A stretch of DNA of 64,000 nucleotides from Triglochin maritima (taxonomy: Eukaryota > Streptophyta > Magnoliopsida > Alismatales > Juncaginaceae), in assembly GCA_963682175.1 (NCBI GenBank), contig OY821791.1, positions 24,417,826-24,481,825 on the forward strand. The letters are read 5' to 3'. Positions 35,355 to 47,147 of the stretch are shown in pieces (within the stretch, counting starts at the first letter, position 1; the number at the start of each line of letters is the position of its first letter). The notes beneath the pieces were generated by a model, which was not told the origin of the DNA, ran no database searches, and saw only the letters and a list, made by a program, of their open reading frames with translations. The position numbers and the translations under genes were made by a program.

Positions 35355-36079
35355 ATTGCTGTAACATCCTCGAAAGCGGAAGAAATTTAAATTTTTAATA
35401 AAACACAACATGAGGATATTACCGAAGAAAGTGGACAACCGGTGCACCAACATATATACAATATATATCTGAGAGTTTTACAAAAGTGTGATTACAACAA
35501 AAGCTAAGGAAAATGTACATGTAATCACTCGGACCTCAAAACAAGGAAAGCAGGATCGGGCCTCGAAAGCGCTCCTCCTCGGTCACCACCTCCTAATGCT
35601 TCCTACGACCTGACATAAAACATGAATATGCCTGAGTTTCCCGTGAGGAAACCCCGTATGCCAAACTTACATCACAATAAATGAACTAGACATCTAAAAC
35701 ATGTATGATATGAAATACAATAAACATCCATCGTCTCACTGGGCCACTGGGAACTCTCTCCCTACCACAGTAGACACCAAACAGTGACAGGTCTCGCAGG
35801 TCCTCTAGCCCAACCCTCACACGTGCCCCAGGCACCACAGCCGGAAACATCCTCGTCCACAACACACGTGCCCCAAGCACCACAGCCGGAAACATCCACG
35901 GCTAACACGCTGGATCACTCTCAGGTCGGTATCGTCTGTACCGCTACCATCTTGAGCTGCTCAAGAAGACCACTCTCAGGCCGGCACCGTCACCCCTCTA
36001 GGGCCGGAGATCCGTTGCCATCTTGAGCTGGCCCCACACACGAACAACCATCAGGCCGGCACCGGTGACCCTCTAGGGC

Positions 36080-36285
36080 CGGAGATCCCCAGGTCCTTCT
36101 CCCTTGCATCTTGGTCCCCATGTCTCACAATTAAGTCCTTTTTCCTGCTTTTGGGTCCTTTAATGGCTCTTCTCTTCAAACCTCTTTATTTCTGAAAATC
36201 AAACATAAAACTCGTCACGTAGCATTACTTAGGTATAAGATAATGGATATAAGGTACAAATATAAGCATGAAATGATGTCAATCA
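36080..36285 (-). mobile_element. Athila-3 3' LTR fragment
   Basis: Only about 206 bp of the LTR (its 5' end in element sense) remain, ending ...GATGTCAATCA at 36285. The left border joins Tekay LTR sequence at CCCCAGGTCC, a short stretch also present in intact Athila-A LTRs, so a deletion through microhomology is likely. Confidence 0.88.
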
Positions 36286-36300
36286 AATACCCCCACACCT
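36286..36300 (-). other. Athila-3 polypurine tract
   Basis: On the minus strand AGGTGTGGGGGTATT directly precedes the LTR. Confidence 0.8.
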
Positions 36301-36364
36301 AAGTTTTTGCTAGTCCCGAGCAAAACAAATAAAGAGAAAAGCAAACGAAATACAAGAAATCCTA

Positions 36365-36486
36365 ACTCACTTTCGTAGGAATCACGGTTGCACTTAGCAC
36401 GTGCAACAAGCCGTTAAACCTCCTTGTTGCCAAGGAGGAGGAGTGTTGTCTCCTGAGGGTTTTCAGCGGATATACCCACAAAATCC
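36365..36486 (-). ncRNA. Conserved structured RNA block, Athila-3
   Basis: Counterpart of 17822-17943. In RNA sense hairpin 1 is CCUCCUUG-GCAA-CAAGGAGG (8 bp with a GNRA tetraloop), and hairpin 2 is GUUGCAC-GUGCUAA-GUGCAAC (7 bp). Differences from Athila-2 fall mostly in loops or are paired changes in stem 1. It is a cis-acting candidate of unknown function between pol and the 3' LTR. Confidence 0.58.
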
Positions 36487-37849
36487 GAACAAGATGCATT
36501 ATTCAATCTAGACCTCGACTCGTTGGAAATATTTTGTCGATCAATGGACGCGGTAATCCTACGGGCCAACTCTATATAGGTAATCAGTCCACACCTAGCC
36601 TAATAAACCATTCGTGCAAGTTAAATAAGGAATTAAGTGAAAGACATGGACAACCTCAACATCCTCAAGTGCTACAAAGTGTAAGGTCCATTAAGGTTCT
36701 TATTTGCATTACCATTGATTTTTATTTTTGTTTCTTTTCTCATTTTTTTTCTTTTTCTATTTATTAGTTAGAGCTTCATTCTCCAGGGTCAGGTTTCATG
36801 CATCATTGCCCATGAGGACTTACACTATCACGTACACCTTTCCCCAAATCTCCACATAGGGCAATCCCTACCACCCGTGTAACGAGAGTTCGATCGGCGC
36901 ATCCCAAGTCAGATGACTCGAAAGCACCAGGCACAAAGTCCATTCAGACCTACTTTCCCGAGTGATAGGAGTCGTGCGAGAAGAGAGAACACCTACTCAC
37001 TTATTTCTTATCTACACATGAACCAAAACCCCTACACTTATGTCTCACAACAAGATTTAGAGGGTCCTTGACTACAACAAACTTCCTTAAGTTAACAGAC
37101 ACAAATTATTGACTCACTAGGTTCAGGGTGGACTTCTTTAAATGTTTGAGCACTGAAACCCTATGATTACTCACCCCCAAAGGAAAACTGGGGTGCATCC
37201 TAACAACTCGATAAATCCTAAAGCCACAGTACTAGATATCCTAATGCATTAAGTTCAAGACAATTTTGGGAGCTTTCTTTTTACTTCGCCTCTCAACGGT
37301 TTTGCACATGCTAAACACACGCAGAACCCACAAAACATTTCCTTTCGCAAACACATGAATATTTTGAAAGAAATGTGAAAATTTTGAAGCACTCAACAAG
37401 CAAAAGAAGACAAGTCACCCAAGGATCATGGCAAGCAGATATATCGATATTAAATGCAGCACACTAACATGACCCTAACAATGCACACAAAAGAAAACAA
37501 AAACAAAGGAAAAGACTCGACTATGTACACACGTAAAACACGCCCCCACATCTAATTCATGCATTGTCCTCAATGAATGTGAGCAAAATACTACACGGAT
37601 GTATGCATGAAACAGAATAAATATCACCAACGTGAAGTACACAAGGAAGTTCATGTCTATGTTGATGGACACAACCCAACTTCCCTCAAACCTGTGAGAT
37701 GCTAAAGAAGGGATACAAATACGTGAAAGAAATGTGGCCCAAATACTCAAGGGTTGGGGCCCACTACAATTGATGCTCACTGAAGGAGTCTTCTCTTTTT
37801 TTCTTTTTTTTATTTTTTTTAACATATATACACATGAACGCTCAACCGC
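36487..37849 (-). other. Athila-3 3' non-coding region
   Basis: About 1.4 kb after pol without an env-like gene. A 116-codon minus frame (37475-37825) is low-complexity and Phe/Val-rich and is not called. Confidence 0.7.
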
Positions 37850-40800
37850 TCATGTAGGAGCATGAATGGTTGAGTGCGAGGGAGGTTCATGAAGGAACAT
37901 GACCTCCTCGACTTCGGTTGGTGCCCCCTCCAAGTAGGGTTTGAGGCGTTGTCCATTAACTTTGAACACGTCCCCATTCCCTGGGTTCAAGATCTCAACC
38001 GCTACATGAGGATAGACGGTTTGGACAATAAACGGGCCAGACCAATGACTGCGGAGCTTACCCGCAAATAGATGAAGCCGGGAATTGTAGAGCAACACCT
38101 TCTGCCCGTCCGTAAACACCTTTCGCATAATCATGCGATCATGAAACATCTTGGCTCGGGACTTATGAATTTTGGCATTCTCGTACGCATCATTGCGTAG
38201 CTCTTCCAATTCCACAATGTCGACCTTACGTTGTAGTCCCGCTTGATCAAGATCCATATTCAGGTTCTTGATGGCCCAGAAAGCACGATGCTCAAGCTCG
38301 ACGGGTAGGTGGCAAGCCTTGCCGTACACTACCCGATATGGGGACATACCCAAATTGGTCTTGTACGCGGTGCAGAAAGCCCACAACGCGTCATTCAACT
38401 TGGTAGACCAATCCTTCCTCGAGGAACTAACCGTCTTCTCAAGAATTTGCTTTAATTGACGGTTAGAGATTTCGACTTGCCCACTAGTTTGCGGATGGTA
38501 TGGGGTCGCAAGCTTGTGGGTGATCGAATATTTCCTCATAAGCGCTTCAAAGGAGCGATTACAGAAGTGGGTACCCCTATCGTTGATTATGGGACGAGGA
38601 GTACCAAATCGCGCAAAAATGTCCCTCAAGAATTTGGTGACCACCTTGTTGTCATTGGTCTTTGTGGGTATAGCCTCAACCCACTTAGACACATAGTCAA
38701 CGGCCACCAGAATGTAAATATTCCCAAACGAGTTCGGGAAGGGACCCATGAAATCGATGCCCCACACATCGAAGATGTCGACAACAAGGACATTTTGCAA
38801 AGGCATCATGTCACGTCGACCAATCCTGCCAATGCGCTGGCACCTATCACATTGCTTACAAAAGTCGTAATCATCCTTGAAAAGAGAGGGCCAGTAGAAT
38901 CCAGATTGGAGCACCTTGGCAGCAGTTTATTTGCTCCAAAGTGTCCTCCACATGCCTTGGAATGGCAGAAGTGGAGTACACTTTGGAACTCGGTATCTGG
39001 GACGCACCGCCTGAAAATTTGGTCAGAGCAGTATTTGAATAGGTAGGGGTCGTCCCAGTGGAAAAATCTGACATAAGATCTAAATTTGGATTGGTCAGAT
39101 TTTGACCAACCCACAGGAAGTTGCTCGGTCACGAGATAGTTCACGATGTCGGCAAACCAAAGGTTATCTTCGATCGTGAACAACTACTAGTCAGGAAATT
39201 TGTCATCAATGATTTGGTCCTGTCGGTTGGTCGTCTCTAGACGAGACAAGTGGTCAGCTACAACATTTTAACACCCTTTTTTGTCCCAAATCTCGAGATC
39301 GAATTCTTGTAACAACAAGATCCATCTCAAGAGTCGGGATTTTGCATCTTTCTTCGCCATGAGGTACTTGATGGTTGTGTGATCAGAATAGATAATCACG
39401 TGGGAGCCAATCAAGTACGACCAGAATTTCTCCAAAGCAAATATGATTGCTAAGAATTTCTTCTCGGTCACAGTGTAGTTCAATTGGCCATCATTGAGTG
39501 TTCTACTGGCGTAGTAGATCACATGAGGCAATTTGTCCAATCGTTGCCCAAACACTGCTCCCACAACGAAGTCAGATGCATCACACATTAACTCAAAGGG
39601 TTCAGTCCACACTGGTGCCTTAATAATGGGAGCTGAAGTCAACTCTTTCTTCAAGGTCAAAAAGGCATGGTGGCAATCCGGTGTGAACTCAAAAATGGCA
39701 TCCTTAGCCAACAAGGCGGTGAGAGGTTGAGCAATTTTGCTAAAATCCCGAATGAACCGCCGATAGAATCCAGCATGCCCCAAAAAGGCGCGGATATCCT
39801 TCACATTACGTGGCGTTGGGAGATTAGCAATGATACCCACTTTGGCGGGATCGACCTCAATTCCCCTACTTGAGACCACATGTCCAAGTACAATCCCTCG
39901 CTTCACCATGAAGTTACATTTCTCCCAATTGAGAGCAAGGTTCTTCTCACGGCATCGCATGAGGACAAGGCTCAAGTGATGAAGGCACTCATCAAAGGAA
40001 GCGCCAAATATGGAAAAGTCGTCCATGAAGATCTCAAGGAAACGCTCAACCATATCGGAGAAGATGCTGATCATACACCTTTGAAACGTTGCCGGCGCAT
40101 TACATAACCCAAAGGGCATGCGACGGTAGGCAAACGTGCCAAAGGGACAAGTAAATGTGGTTTTCTCTTGATCATCGGGGGCGATGGGAATTTGGTTGTA
40201 ACCGGAGTATCCATCAAGAAAACAATAATACTCATGTCCGGCCAACCTTTCCAACATCCGATCAATGAATGGCAACGGGAAATGATCTTTCCGCGTTGCC
40301 GCATTGAGCTTGCGATAATCAACGCAAACTCGTCTGCCAGTCTGCAGGCGTGTCGGGATAAACTCATTATGCTCATTCTCCACAACCGTCACGCCTGACT
40401 TCTTGGGAACCACATGGACAGGACTCACCCACAAACTATCCGAGATAGGACATATTATGCCATGATCCAAGCACTTAAGAACCTCCTTTCGGACGACTTC
40501 TTTCAGTACAGGATTCAATCTTCGTTGTGGGTCCATGCGGGGCCCAGAATCCTCTTCCATGTGGATCCGATGCTGAACAATACCAGGGCTAATTCCCTTG
40601 ACATCCTTCAAGGACCATCCGATCGCCTCTTTGTTTTCAAAGAGTATTCTTTTGAGGGCAACCTCTTGATCTTTTTCAAGATCAGAAGCAATAATGAGTG
40701 GCAAGGTCTCATTATCCCCTAAAAAGATGTACTTCAGGTTATCGGGGAGCGGTTTAAGCTCGACCAGAGGTGGGTCCTTGTCGGATTCAGAGTTACATTC

Positions 40801-42066
40801 AAGTGGCTCAAGGGCCACGGGGGTAAGAGGAGCAAGCACCCAGATGTGTCTCCTCGTCCAGAGATATGCTGGCGGATCCTCAAGATCCTTTTCACTCGCA
40901 ACCTGATCATTAGGCACCTCAATAATATGTCGATGTGAGTCGAACATGCCTAATGAATCAGGCTCATCCGTGTCTTGGATGAAATTGGCTCCGACAGTGT
41001 CATCGAAGAGCCCGGGTTTCTTACCAAGAGTGAAGATGTTGAAATCCGCCATGAGGTTTCCAAAAGACAACCTCATCAAGTCGTTGCGACAATTGATCAA
41101 AGCATTAGATGTCGCAAGAAATGGCCTCCTAAGGATCACAGGAATCTGTCCTTGTGGGTTGGACACGGGTTCGGTATCCAAGATGATGAAATCAACTGGA
41201 AATACGAACTCACCCACTTTGATAAAGACATCCTCCACACTCCCTCGTGGAATTTTGACGGATCTATCAGCAAACTGGAGGGTTGTCCTCGTTGGTTTAA
41301 GATCGCTTATTCCAAGGTTGACATACACTGAGTAAGGAAGGAGATTCACAGATGCCCCCAAATCCAATAAAGCTTGAGAGATTGTCACATTCCCAATCAT
41401 GCAAGAGACAGTTGGACAACCTGGGTCCTTGTATTTGACTTGCATGGGTTGTGTCAATATGGAGCTCACATTGGCGGCCAAAAAGGCCTTCTTGGGCACA
41501 TTTGTTTTTCTCTTGGTGGTGCAAAGGTCCTTGAGGAACTTGGCATACGGTGGCATTTGTTGAACAACGTCCAACAATGGGATGTTCACCTTTACTTGCC
41601 TGAGTACCTCAACGATCTTGTCCCAATGCTCATCACGTTTTTTCGTCAACCGGTGAGGGAATGGTGCCTTGGGGACATAAGAATCACGAGGAGGAGTCTC
41701 AGAATTAGGTTCCTTAACAGGCTCAAGACTCTCCTCAGAAGTCTCGCCAACAGGGTTGGCTTCAGGCATTTCCACATTGTTGTCAACGACCTTTCCCGAT
41801 CTCAAGGTATGAACAACATTGGCATGTTGGGAAGGGTCACTTTCAACATTGTGTACATTTTGCCTGGTATGAGCAGGCTGACCCCTGGGATTAACCACAG
41901 GTTGACTCGGTAACTGACCCTTCTCACGTTCATCGAGCTGATGAGCCAACTGGCTAACTTGCATTTCCAATGCTTTGACCGAATTATTGCTGGCCGTAAA
42001 CATGGATTGAGTGCTCTGCATGAACGTTTGAAGGGTTTGTTCAAGGGTAGAGTCCTTAGGGTCAAC
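37850..42066 (-). pseudogene. pol: Athila-3 pol (nearly full length, disrupted)
   Basis: A long open stretch (39268-42021, 917 codons) carries the aspartic protease (LLDLGASVNLLPYSVY), RT (RVCVDYRKLNAATRKDHF, PFGLCNAPATFQRCM, FMDDFSIFGASF) and RNase H (MCDASDFVVGAVFGQ, IIYSDHTTIKYL). A stop interrupts near 39268, two more lie near 39184-39190, and a frameshift lies near 38900. The integrase zinc finger (HFCHSKACGGHFG) follows, then the core with [18 protein letters not shown] and SGQVEISN, and a C-terminal domain ends at the stop at 37850. All three integrase acidic residues are kept. The lineage is Athila by RT and by the tRNA-Asp primer site. It is the best preserved pol in the window. Confidence 0.93.
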
Positions 42067-43474
42067 CCGCTGGGGTGGTGGAGTCGGGTTAGAATAACCC
42101 GACGAAGAGGCCTGAATCAGGTTGGTAATTATGGTGCTGAGACCTTTGATGTGGGGGTTGGTAGGTCACCGATGGGCGTGGAGGTTGATAAGGTTGAGGT
42201 TGAGGTTGAGGTTGAGCGTGCGAGCTGTGACCGTGGCCTTCACTAGATCCCCAAGAGAAGTTAAGATGGTTACGCCATCCCGGGTTGTTGGAATGACTGT
42301 ACGGGTCGTTTCGGGGCCTTTGTTGATACATCGCATTCGCATGCTCAGTATCCCTTGGAGCGTAAGTGCACTCCAAGTCATCATGTCCCGACAGTCTACA
42401 CCTAGTGCACCCGGGAGTAGCGACCTGAGCTACAGAAGCTCGGTCCATCTCCAAACTCTCTATCCTACGCATGAGAGCATCCATTTTCGCCTCAGACGCG
42501 ATAGTCGATTCAACATGATATGATCCAGCTCGACCAGAAGACCTGGCAGCTGGTGGCTCTCTCATGGTGTCCCACTCGAAGGTACGCTCAGCCATAGACT
42601 CAAAAGTGTCCCATGCCTCCTCGATGGGTTTCATTTGGAAGTCACCCTGACACATCGACTCCAACAATGTGTGAGTGTTGTAGTTGATGCCCCCATAAAC
42701 AATCTGGCACAGCTGCCACAGCTCAAGTCCATGATGAGGGCATTGCTGGAGAAGGTCCTTGAACCTCTCAAAGAAACCATGAAAAGATTCGGTCTCGGTC
42801 TGATACATTTGATGTATCTGGTGCCGTATCTGTTGAGTTTTCCTTTGACGGAAAAATGTCTTCAGAAAGACGGTCACAAAGTCATCCCAAGACTGAATCG
42901 AGCTCTCCGGGAGGCTATACATCCATTTCTTTGCATTATCCTTCAATGCGAAAGAAATCATCCTCAACCGGACTGAATCCTCGTCAAGTTGTTGAAGCTT
43001 GAACATGGAGCATACTTCCTCGAATTCGCGTAGAAAGATATGCGGATCCTCCTTATTGGCAGTAAAGGTTGGAAGCATGCTCACATATTGAGGTTTCAGC
43101 TCATAGTTGTTCCCGCGAGCAGGGGGAACAACTATGCAAGAAGGCTACGCGGCCCGAACAGGATGGGTCCGCTCCCACAAAGTCATCGGTCTATCATGTC
43201 GAGCTAAAGGTGGTGGTGCACCAAGAACTCGATCCTGACCAAATCTCCCTTCCTCTCGAGACAGAGGAGGAGGAGAAGGAGGTCTACGTGGTGGTGGGAG
43301 CGGACCGAAGTACTCCATGTATGGAACCCGATCTCCCTCGCCACCACGAGACGACTCGGCCTCTTGCTCCAAAGGAGCACGAGGCGGAGATGGTCGATCA
43401 CCAAGACCGTCCATCTCAGAAGAATGCACTCTCTCAAGTCGAGCACTCTCACCAAAACGAGCCCAACCTCGCAT
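42067..43474 (-). pseudogene. gag: Athila-3 gag (disrupted)
   Basis: The start is the ATG at 43474 (MRGWARFGESARLE). A Pro/Arg-rich N-terminal region is interrupted by a TAG at 43142-43144. The capsid core follows (YVSMLPTFTANKEDPHIFL, ALKDNAKKWMYSLPESS, CPHHGLELWQLCQIVYGG), then zinc-knuckle-like CTRCRLSGHDDLEC near 42410 and a QP-rich tail. A frameshift near 42089 separates it from pol. It is homologous to the Athila-B gag fragment. Confidence 0.88.
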
Positions 43475-44524
43475 AAAATGCTCGACTCGACTCTAACAAA
43501 CACTCAACAGAAGGTGTACTAGAGGAGGAGACTATACGTAGAGAATAGATGAGGAGAGGACGCAGGTGCAGAGGGAAGAATCCCTAGAGCTAGCGTGGGT
43601 AGAGGGATCAGGAAGAAGCCTAACTAGCAAGCACGGCTCAAACAATGTAAGACAATGGGTCCTTAGGCTAGACGATGCCTAACTTCGAGGTCACTAGCCT
43701 CGATACGTCTCACCTCCCTACAACGAGGACCACAATGCCCAGCAAGTGATACCAGATCCGGAAATCCAGTACATCCTACTATCGACAAGGTAGGCAACGC
43801 CGATCAGGTCATGACGGTCTCAAGTAGATTACTCTCCTAGTGCGCCCGCAATCCTAGGGCCTATGTCTACTTGCTTTTAGTTAAGGCTTTATTAAGAGTG
43901 ATTTTTGGGGCCAAGGAAAGGGTGATGAAATCCCCCACCTTATCTTTTTTGGGACAACCCCTCCATAGTAGCGTTTTGATCCTAGATCTAGCAACCAATC
44001 GCTCCAATCAAACGCTCTCTCACTCTTGTCCCGATGCACCTTACTAACTAATGCATGATCGAAACATGCATGAATGAGAGATTTTGGTGCACGTACCTCA
44101 CGCCAGCAATCAACAACAAAATGTAAAGAAAAGAAAAGACAAATGCATGCAAGGTCTACACATGATGTATGACCTAGATGGCAATGAGTCTAATCTTTTT
44201 CTTTGAGTTTTATGGTCCAAGTTGATTAATAGGGAGTGATTAATGATATGGGAGAAAAAGAGAAGTCACAACATGAAAAATAGGGCTCCCAAAAAACACA
44301 AATTACAGCACTAACTACCAGAAAAAATTTGGAAGTAGGAAGCCCTTACCAGGCCGCCAATTGGCAGTCTCCAACCGCTGATTGGCGGTCCTTTTAAAGC
44401 TTCTGGTCCTCCAACTTGTCCAGTAGCCTCCCCTTGATCCGATGGTTCCCTGAAACTAAGAAAAATGGAAACAAAAAATCAAAAACTCCCCGAATCGTCC
44501 ACACCAAGGTCTGGACAGAGCACC
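43475..44524 (-). other. Athila-3 untranslated leader
   Basis: About 1 kb, non-coding, homologous to 57529-58715 and 62993-64000. It contains the conserved block near 43919-43950 (GGTGGGGGATTTCATCACC in RNA sense) and the paired dyads at 44353-44390. Confidence 0.8.
44353..44390. repeat. Paired CCAATTGG-type dyads, Athila-3 leader
   Basis: Dyads GCCGCCAATTGGCAG and CCGCTGATTGGCGG have centres 21 bp apart, about 145-170 bp downstream of the primer binding site in element sense. Confidence 0.9.
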
Positions 44525-44542
44525 TCCCCGGCAACGGCGCCA
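44525..44542 (-). other. Athila-3 primer binding site (tRNA-Asp)
   Basis: Perfect TGGCGCCGTTGCCGGGGA on the minus strand, 6 bp from the LTR. Confidence 0.96.
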
Positions 44543-44548
44543 AAAACT

Positions 44549-46126
44549 TGATTGATCTCGTTTTATATTTAACCGCAAGTGCACGGACGCGTTGGAGCGG
44601 TGGTAAAGACGGGTCGTCCACTAGGAGGTGTGTCGACACTTGGTTTATTCGAAGGCGAGAGGTAAAAGAAGGAGAGAAAGGATGTATTGATTACACTAAA
44701 CTACACTAAGATGCAAATGCAAATGGAAAAGAAGCAAGAAAAACTAAACCCCAAAGGGGTAGAGAAATGATGTGAATATAAAGATGTGTGTGTGTGTGTG
44801 TGTGTGTGTGTAATTAAGCTCCTCACAACATGTAGTGCATGAAATCATAAATCTACATCCAACTTTGCCTCCACATGAATTTAGATTTCACTACATCATT
44901 AAAACATACAAGACAATAATTGGAATGAAGCTAAATGAACTCAAGTATAAAGACTAGACCCTACTATGTCTCCACATGAATTAACATAAGACTACATCGT
45001 TAAAACATACAAGACATTAACCAATGTAAAGGCAACAAGAGTTCATACACTACAACTTGTGTTTCCAATATTAATTCCTATCCATATCCTAACCTTATCA
45101 TTCCCCATAAAATAGATCCACTAATCAAAGCATAAGCTAAGCTTCATTCAAGAGCATTAGCATATCAAAGATAAGAGTGGAGACCCATTAGATGGTTATG
45201 GAAATCATTTAAATCTGAAGGGATTAGGATAACACACACTTAATACACTACATGATTATATCACATATTTCTCCACCCCCCAAATGGGGATGGAACTACT
45301 CACTACTCATTACACTAACTATATTAACAAAAGCAAGCATAATACTGAAATGAAACTATACTAATCAAGCAAGAAACATTAAAGAAGCATAAAACAAAAC
45401 AAGCACCAAAGCAAACACATTGAAGAAAATTAACTAAGCAAGAATTAACAAGCTAATGAAAAACTTATATTATGAACTCACTCAGATTACAAGCAGCCCT
45501 TCCTCCACTAGAGTTTTTCTTCAAGACTTCACTCTTTGTAGGGAAGATGCCACCAAAGAGAGAGATGGATACAATGGGAGGTGAAGAGTTCTATTTATAA
45601 GCATGGAAAAAGCTAATCCGGGACAATCCCCCGATGTGGGACTAAACCAATACCAAAAATAACCTAAACACATAATAATACAAGTCCAAGAGAAAGCTTA
45701 GCGGATCTGGGGCCATATGAACCGCCAATTAGCGGTCCAATACCGCCAATTGGCGGTCTATAAACTTCAGATCGCGTTGGTTTTTGTTGTGGGCTTTACT
45801 TGGAGTGTTTCTTGGTCATGGATGCATCTACTTGGTTTAGTGGAGCTCCGACCCGAATCGAATTGACAAAATACTCCCCATGATGGTGTGGAGTTTCCTG
45901 TTTTGCTCTTAGGTCCTCCTGTCTTATGTTCAGGTCCTTCTCCCTTGCATCTTGGTCCCCAGGTCTCACAATTAAGTCCTTTTTCCTGCTTTTGGGTCCT
46001 TTCATGGCTCTTCTCTTCAAACCTCTTTATTTCTGAACATCAAACATAAAACTCATCACGTAGCATTCCTTAGGTGTAAGATAATGGATATAAGGTACAA
46101 ATATAAGCATGAAATGATGTCAATCA
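44549..46126 (-). mobile_element. Athila-3 5' LTR (Athila-A family)
   Basis: 1,578 bp, TG at 44549 to TCAATCA at 46126. A (TG)n run lies at 44784-44811, the TATA box at 45591-45600 (minus strand) and paired dyads at 45721-45757. It is longer than the 1.38-kb family members, partly through expansions in R-U5. Confidence 0.93.
45721..45757. repeat. Paired CCAATTGG-type dyads, Athila-3 LTR
   Basis: ACCGCCAATTAGCGGT and ACCGCCAATTGGCGGT have centres 21 bp apart and lie about 125-160 bp upstream of the TATA box. Spacing is the same as in the leader copy. Each dyad contains CCAAT in one or both directions. Confidence 0.92.
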
Positions 46127-46469
46127 AACTCCAACCGAGCAACGATCTATTCCACTCCGGTGAACGACTGAGCTTCACCTCGACTTCCGAGAACCACTCC
46201 TCGAGCACCTCCACACGCCGAAGATCTGATCAAAGAGAGGGAGAGGGTTTGAGCGGGAGAGAGAGAGAGAGAAAACGCGAGAGAGAGAGAGAGTAACACT
46301 CACCACATATACTCTTCTCCTCTAATCTCCACCATCCATCACATCTCTTCCAAATCAATCCCAACCCTCCATCTAAAACCACCAATTAAGCACCTAATCA
46401 AGGCCAAAACATGATTAGTCCAAAGTAGGGATTTAGGATATTACAATTGCCGTTTCAATCAAAGCTTAC

Positions 46470-46629
46470 CATCCCTTCTCATCTCTGGTAGCAATCTTGA
46501 AGCATACTTTCTAACAACATCCAAATAATCTTCTACTTCATGATCCACAACATTAAACAGAACAGCAGAACCATATTGGAAGACGACCATGTAGCTGTAA
46601 AAGTTTTCAACTTCCTTTAGTCTTGTGGC
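46470..46629 (-). CDS. DUF155 gene exon with core motif
   Basis: 160 bp, reading ATRLKEVENFYSYMVVFQYG, then SAVLFNVVDHEVEDYLDVV, to LLPEMRRD plus one base. YMVVFQYGSAVLFN is the best-conserved motif of the plant DUF155 family. The acceptor ends ...tatag and the donor gtaagc is at 46464-46469. The Tekay solo LTR begins only 24 bp from the exon. Phases fit the exons on both sides. Confidence 0.92.
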
Positions 46630-46838
46630 CTATAAACAAAGACTACTTAATTAAAAATGATTAGTTATCACAGTTCTGAGCTATATTATACAGTTACAGA
46701 GAACATAATCTTCATATCAAAAAAAAGAAACTATCAAGATCAACATGCTAAGACAATTGTAACACAAAAACTAGCACAAATCAATTAACGGCAATACATA
46801 ATTTTTTTATCTAACATATATTCTAGGTTATCAATTAC

Positions 46839-46957
46839 CACTTCATAAACTTCTCTCCTCACATATATTGGTAAAACATATGCTTTCATTAGTCTCTTTT
46901 CTTCAAAGTACTTGAGTCTGGGAATGGAATTGACATGGTAATTGTCACTTGCTGCAA
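46839..46957 (-). other. Exon-like open segment in a DUF155 intron
   Basis: 119 bp with good splice signals (ttttcag acceptor, gtaatt donor) and one open frame (AASDNYHVNSIPRLKYFEEK, then RLMKAYVLPIYVRREVYEV). Its phase does not fit: inserted between the flanking exons it would read out of frame and stop after about 21 codons. It could be an alternative, poison-type exon, a decayed duplicate or chance. I do not recognise the protein sequence. Confidence 0.35.
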
Positions 46958-47147
46958 CTGAAAACTTGACGTATTAATTTAATATACCATATAACAGAAG
47001 CCCTAGTAGAACACAATGTCGTGTTCGATCAGGATAAGAACAAATATCAAGAAAGCACTGACACCCGTAAACAAAACAAAACAAAAAAACGCATGCCCAG
47101 TAGACCACCATCAGATCAGAGTGCAGTTTAAAAGACGTTCAACTAAC

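Larger units (their letters stand above)
35360..46445 (-). mobile_element. Tekay-type solo LTR, split by Athila-3
   Basis: The LTR ends are at 35360 (plus strand TGTAACATCCTCG, the 3' end in element sense) and 46445 (TGTAATATCC on the minus strand, the 5' end). They are flanked by a perfect target duplication ATTGC at 35355-35359 and 46446-46450. Only about 720 bp and 319 bp of LTR remain on either side of Athila-3, and the middle has been lost. The GA-rich tract (46246-46294) matches the Tekay-2 LTR style. The left part has repeated GTGCCCCAGGCACCACAGCC (35824-35892) and TCTAGGGCCGGAGATCC (about 35995-36078) units. Confidence 0.9.
26285..46469 (-). other. 20-kb transposon-filled intron
   Basis: Intron of the DUF155 gene between two exons whose phases fit (…RRD/G and AT/TAT…). 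It contains Copia-2 (26573-34284, antisense to the gene), a fold-back hairpin, and a Tekay solo LTR with nested Athila-3 (35360-46445, sense). Without them the intron would be about 1.4 kb. The donor GT is at 46468-46469. Confidence 0.85.

Noticed and set aside
37475..37825. Env-like gene after Athila-3 pol
   Set aside because: The frame is low-complexity (Phe, Val, Lys runs), has no clear signal peptide or glycosylated ectodomain, and has no counterpart in Athila-2.
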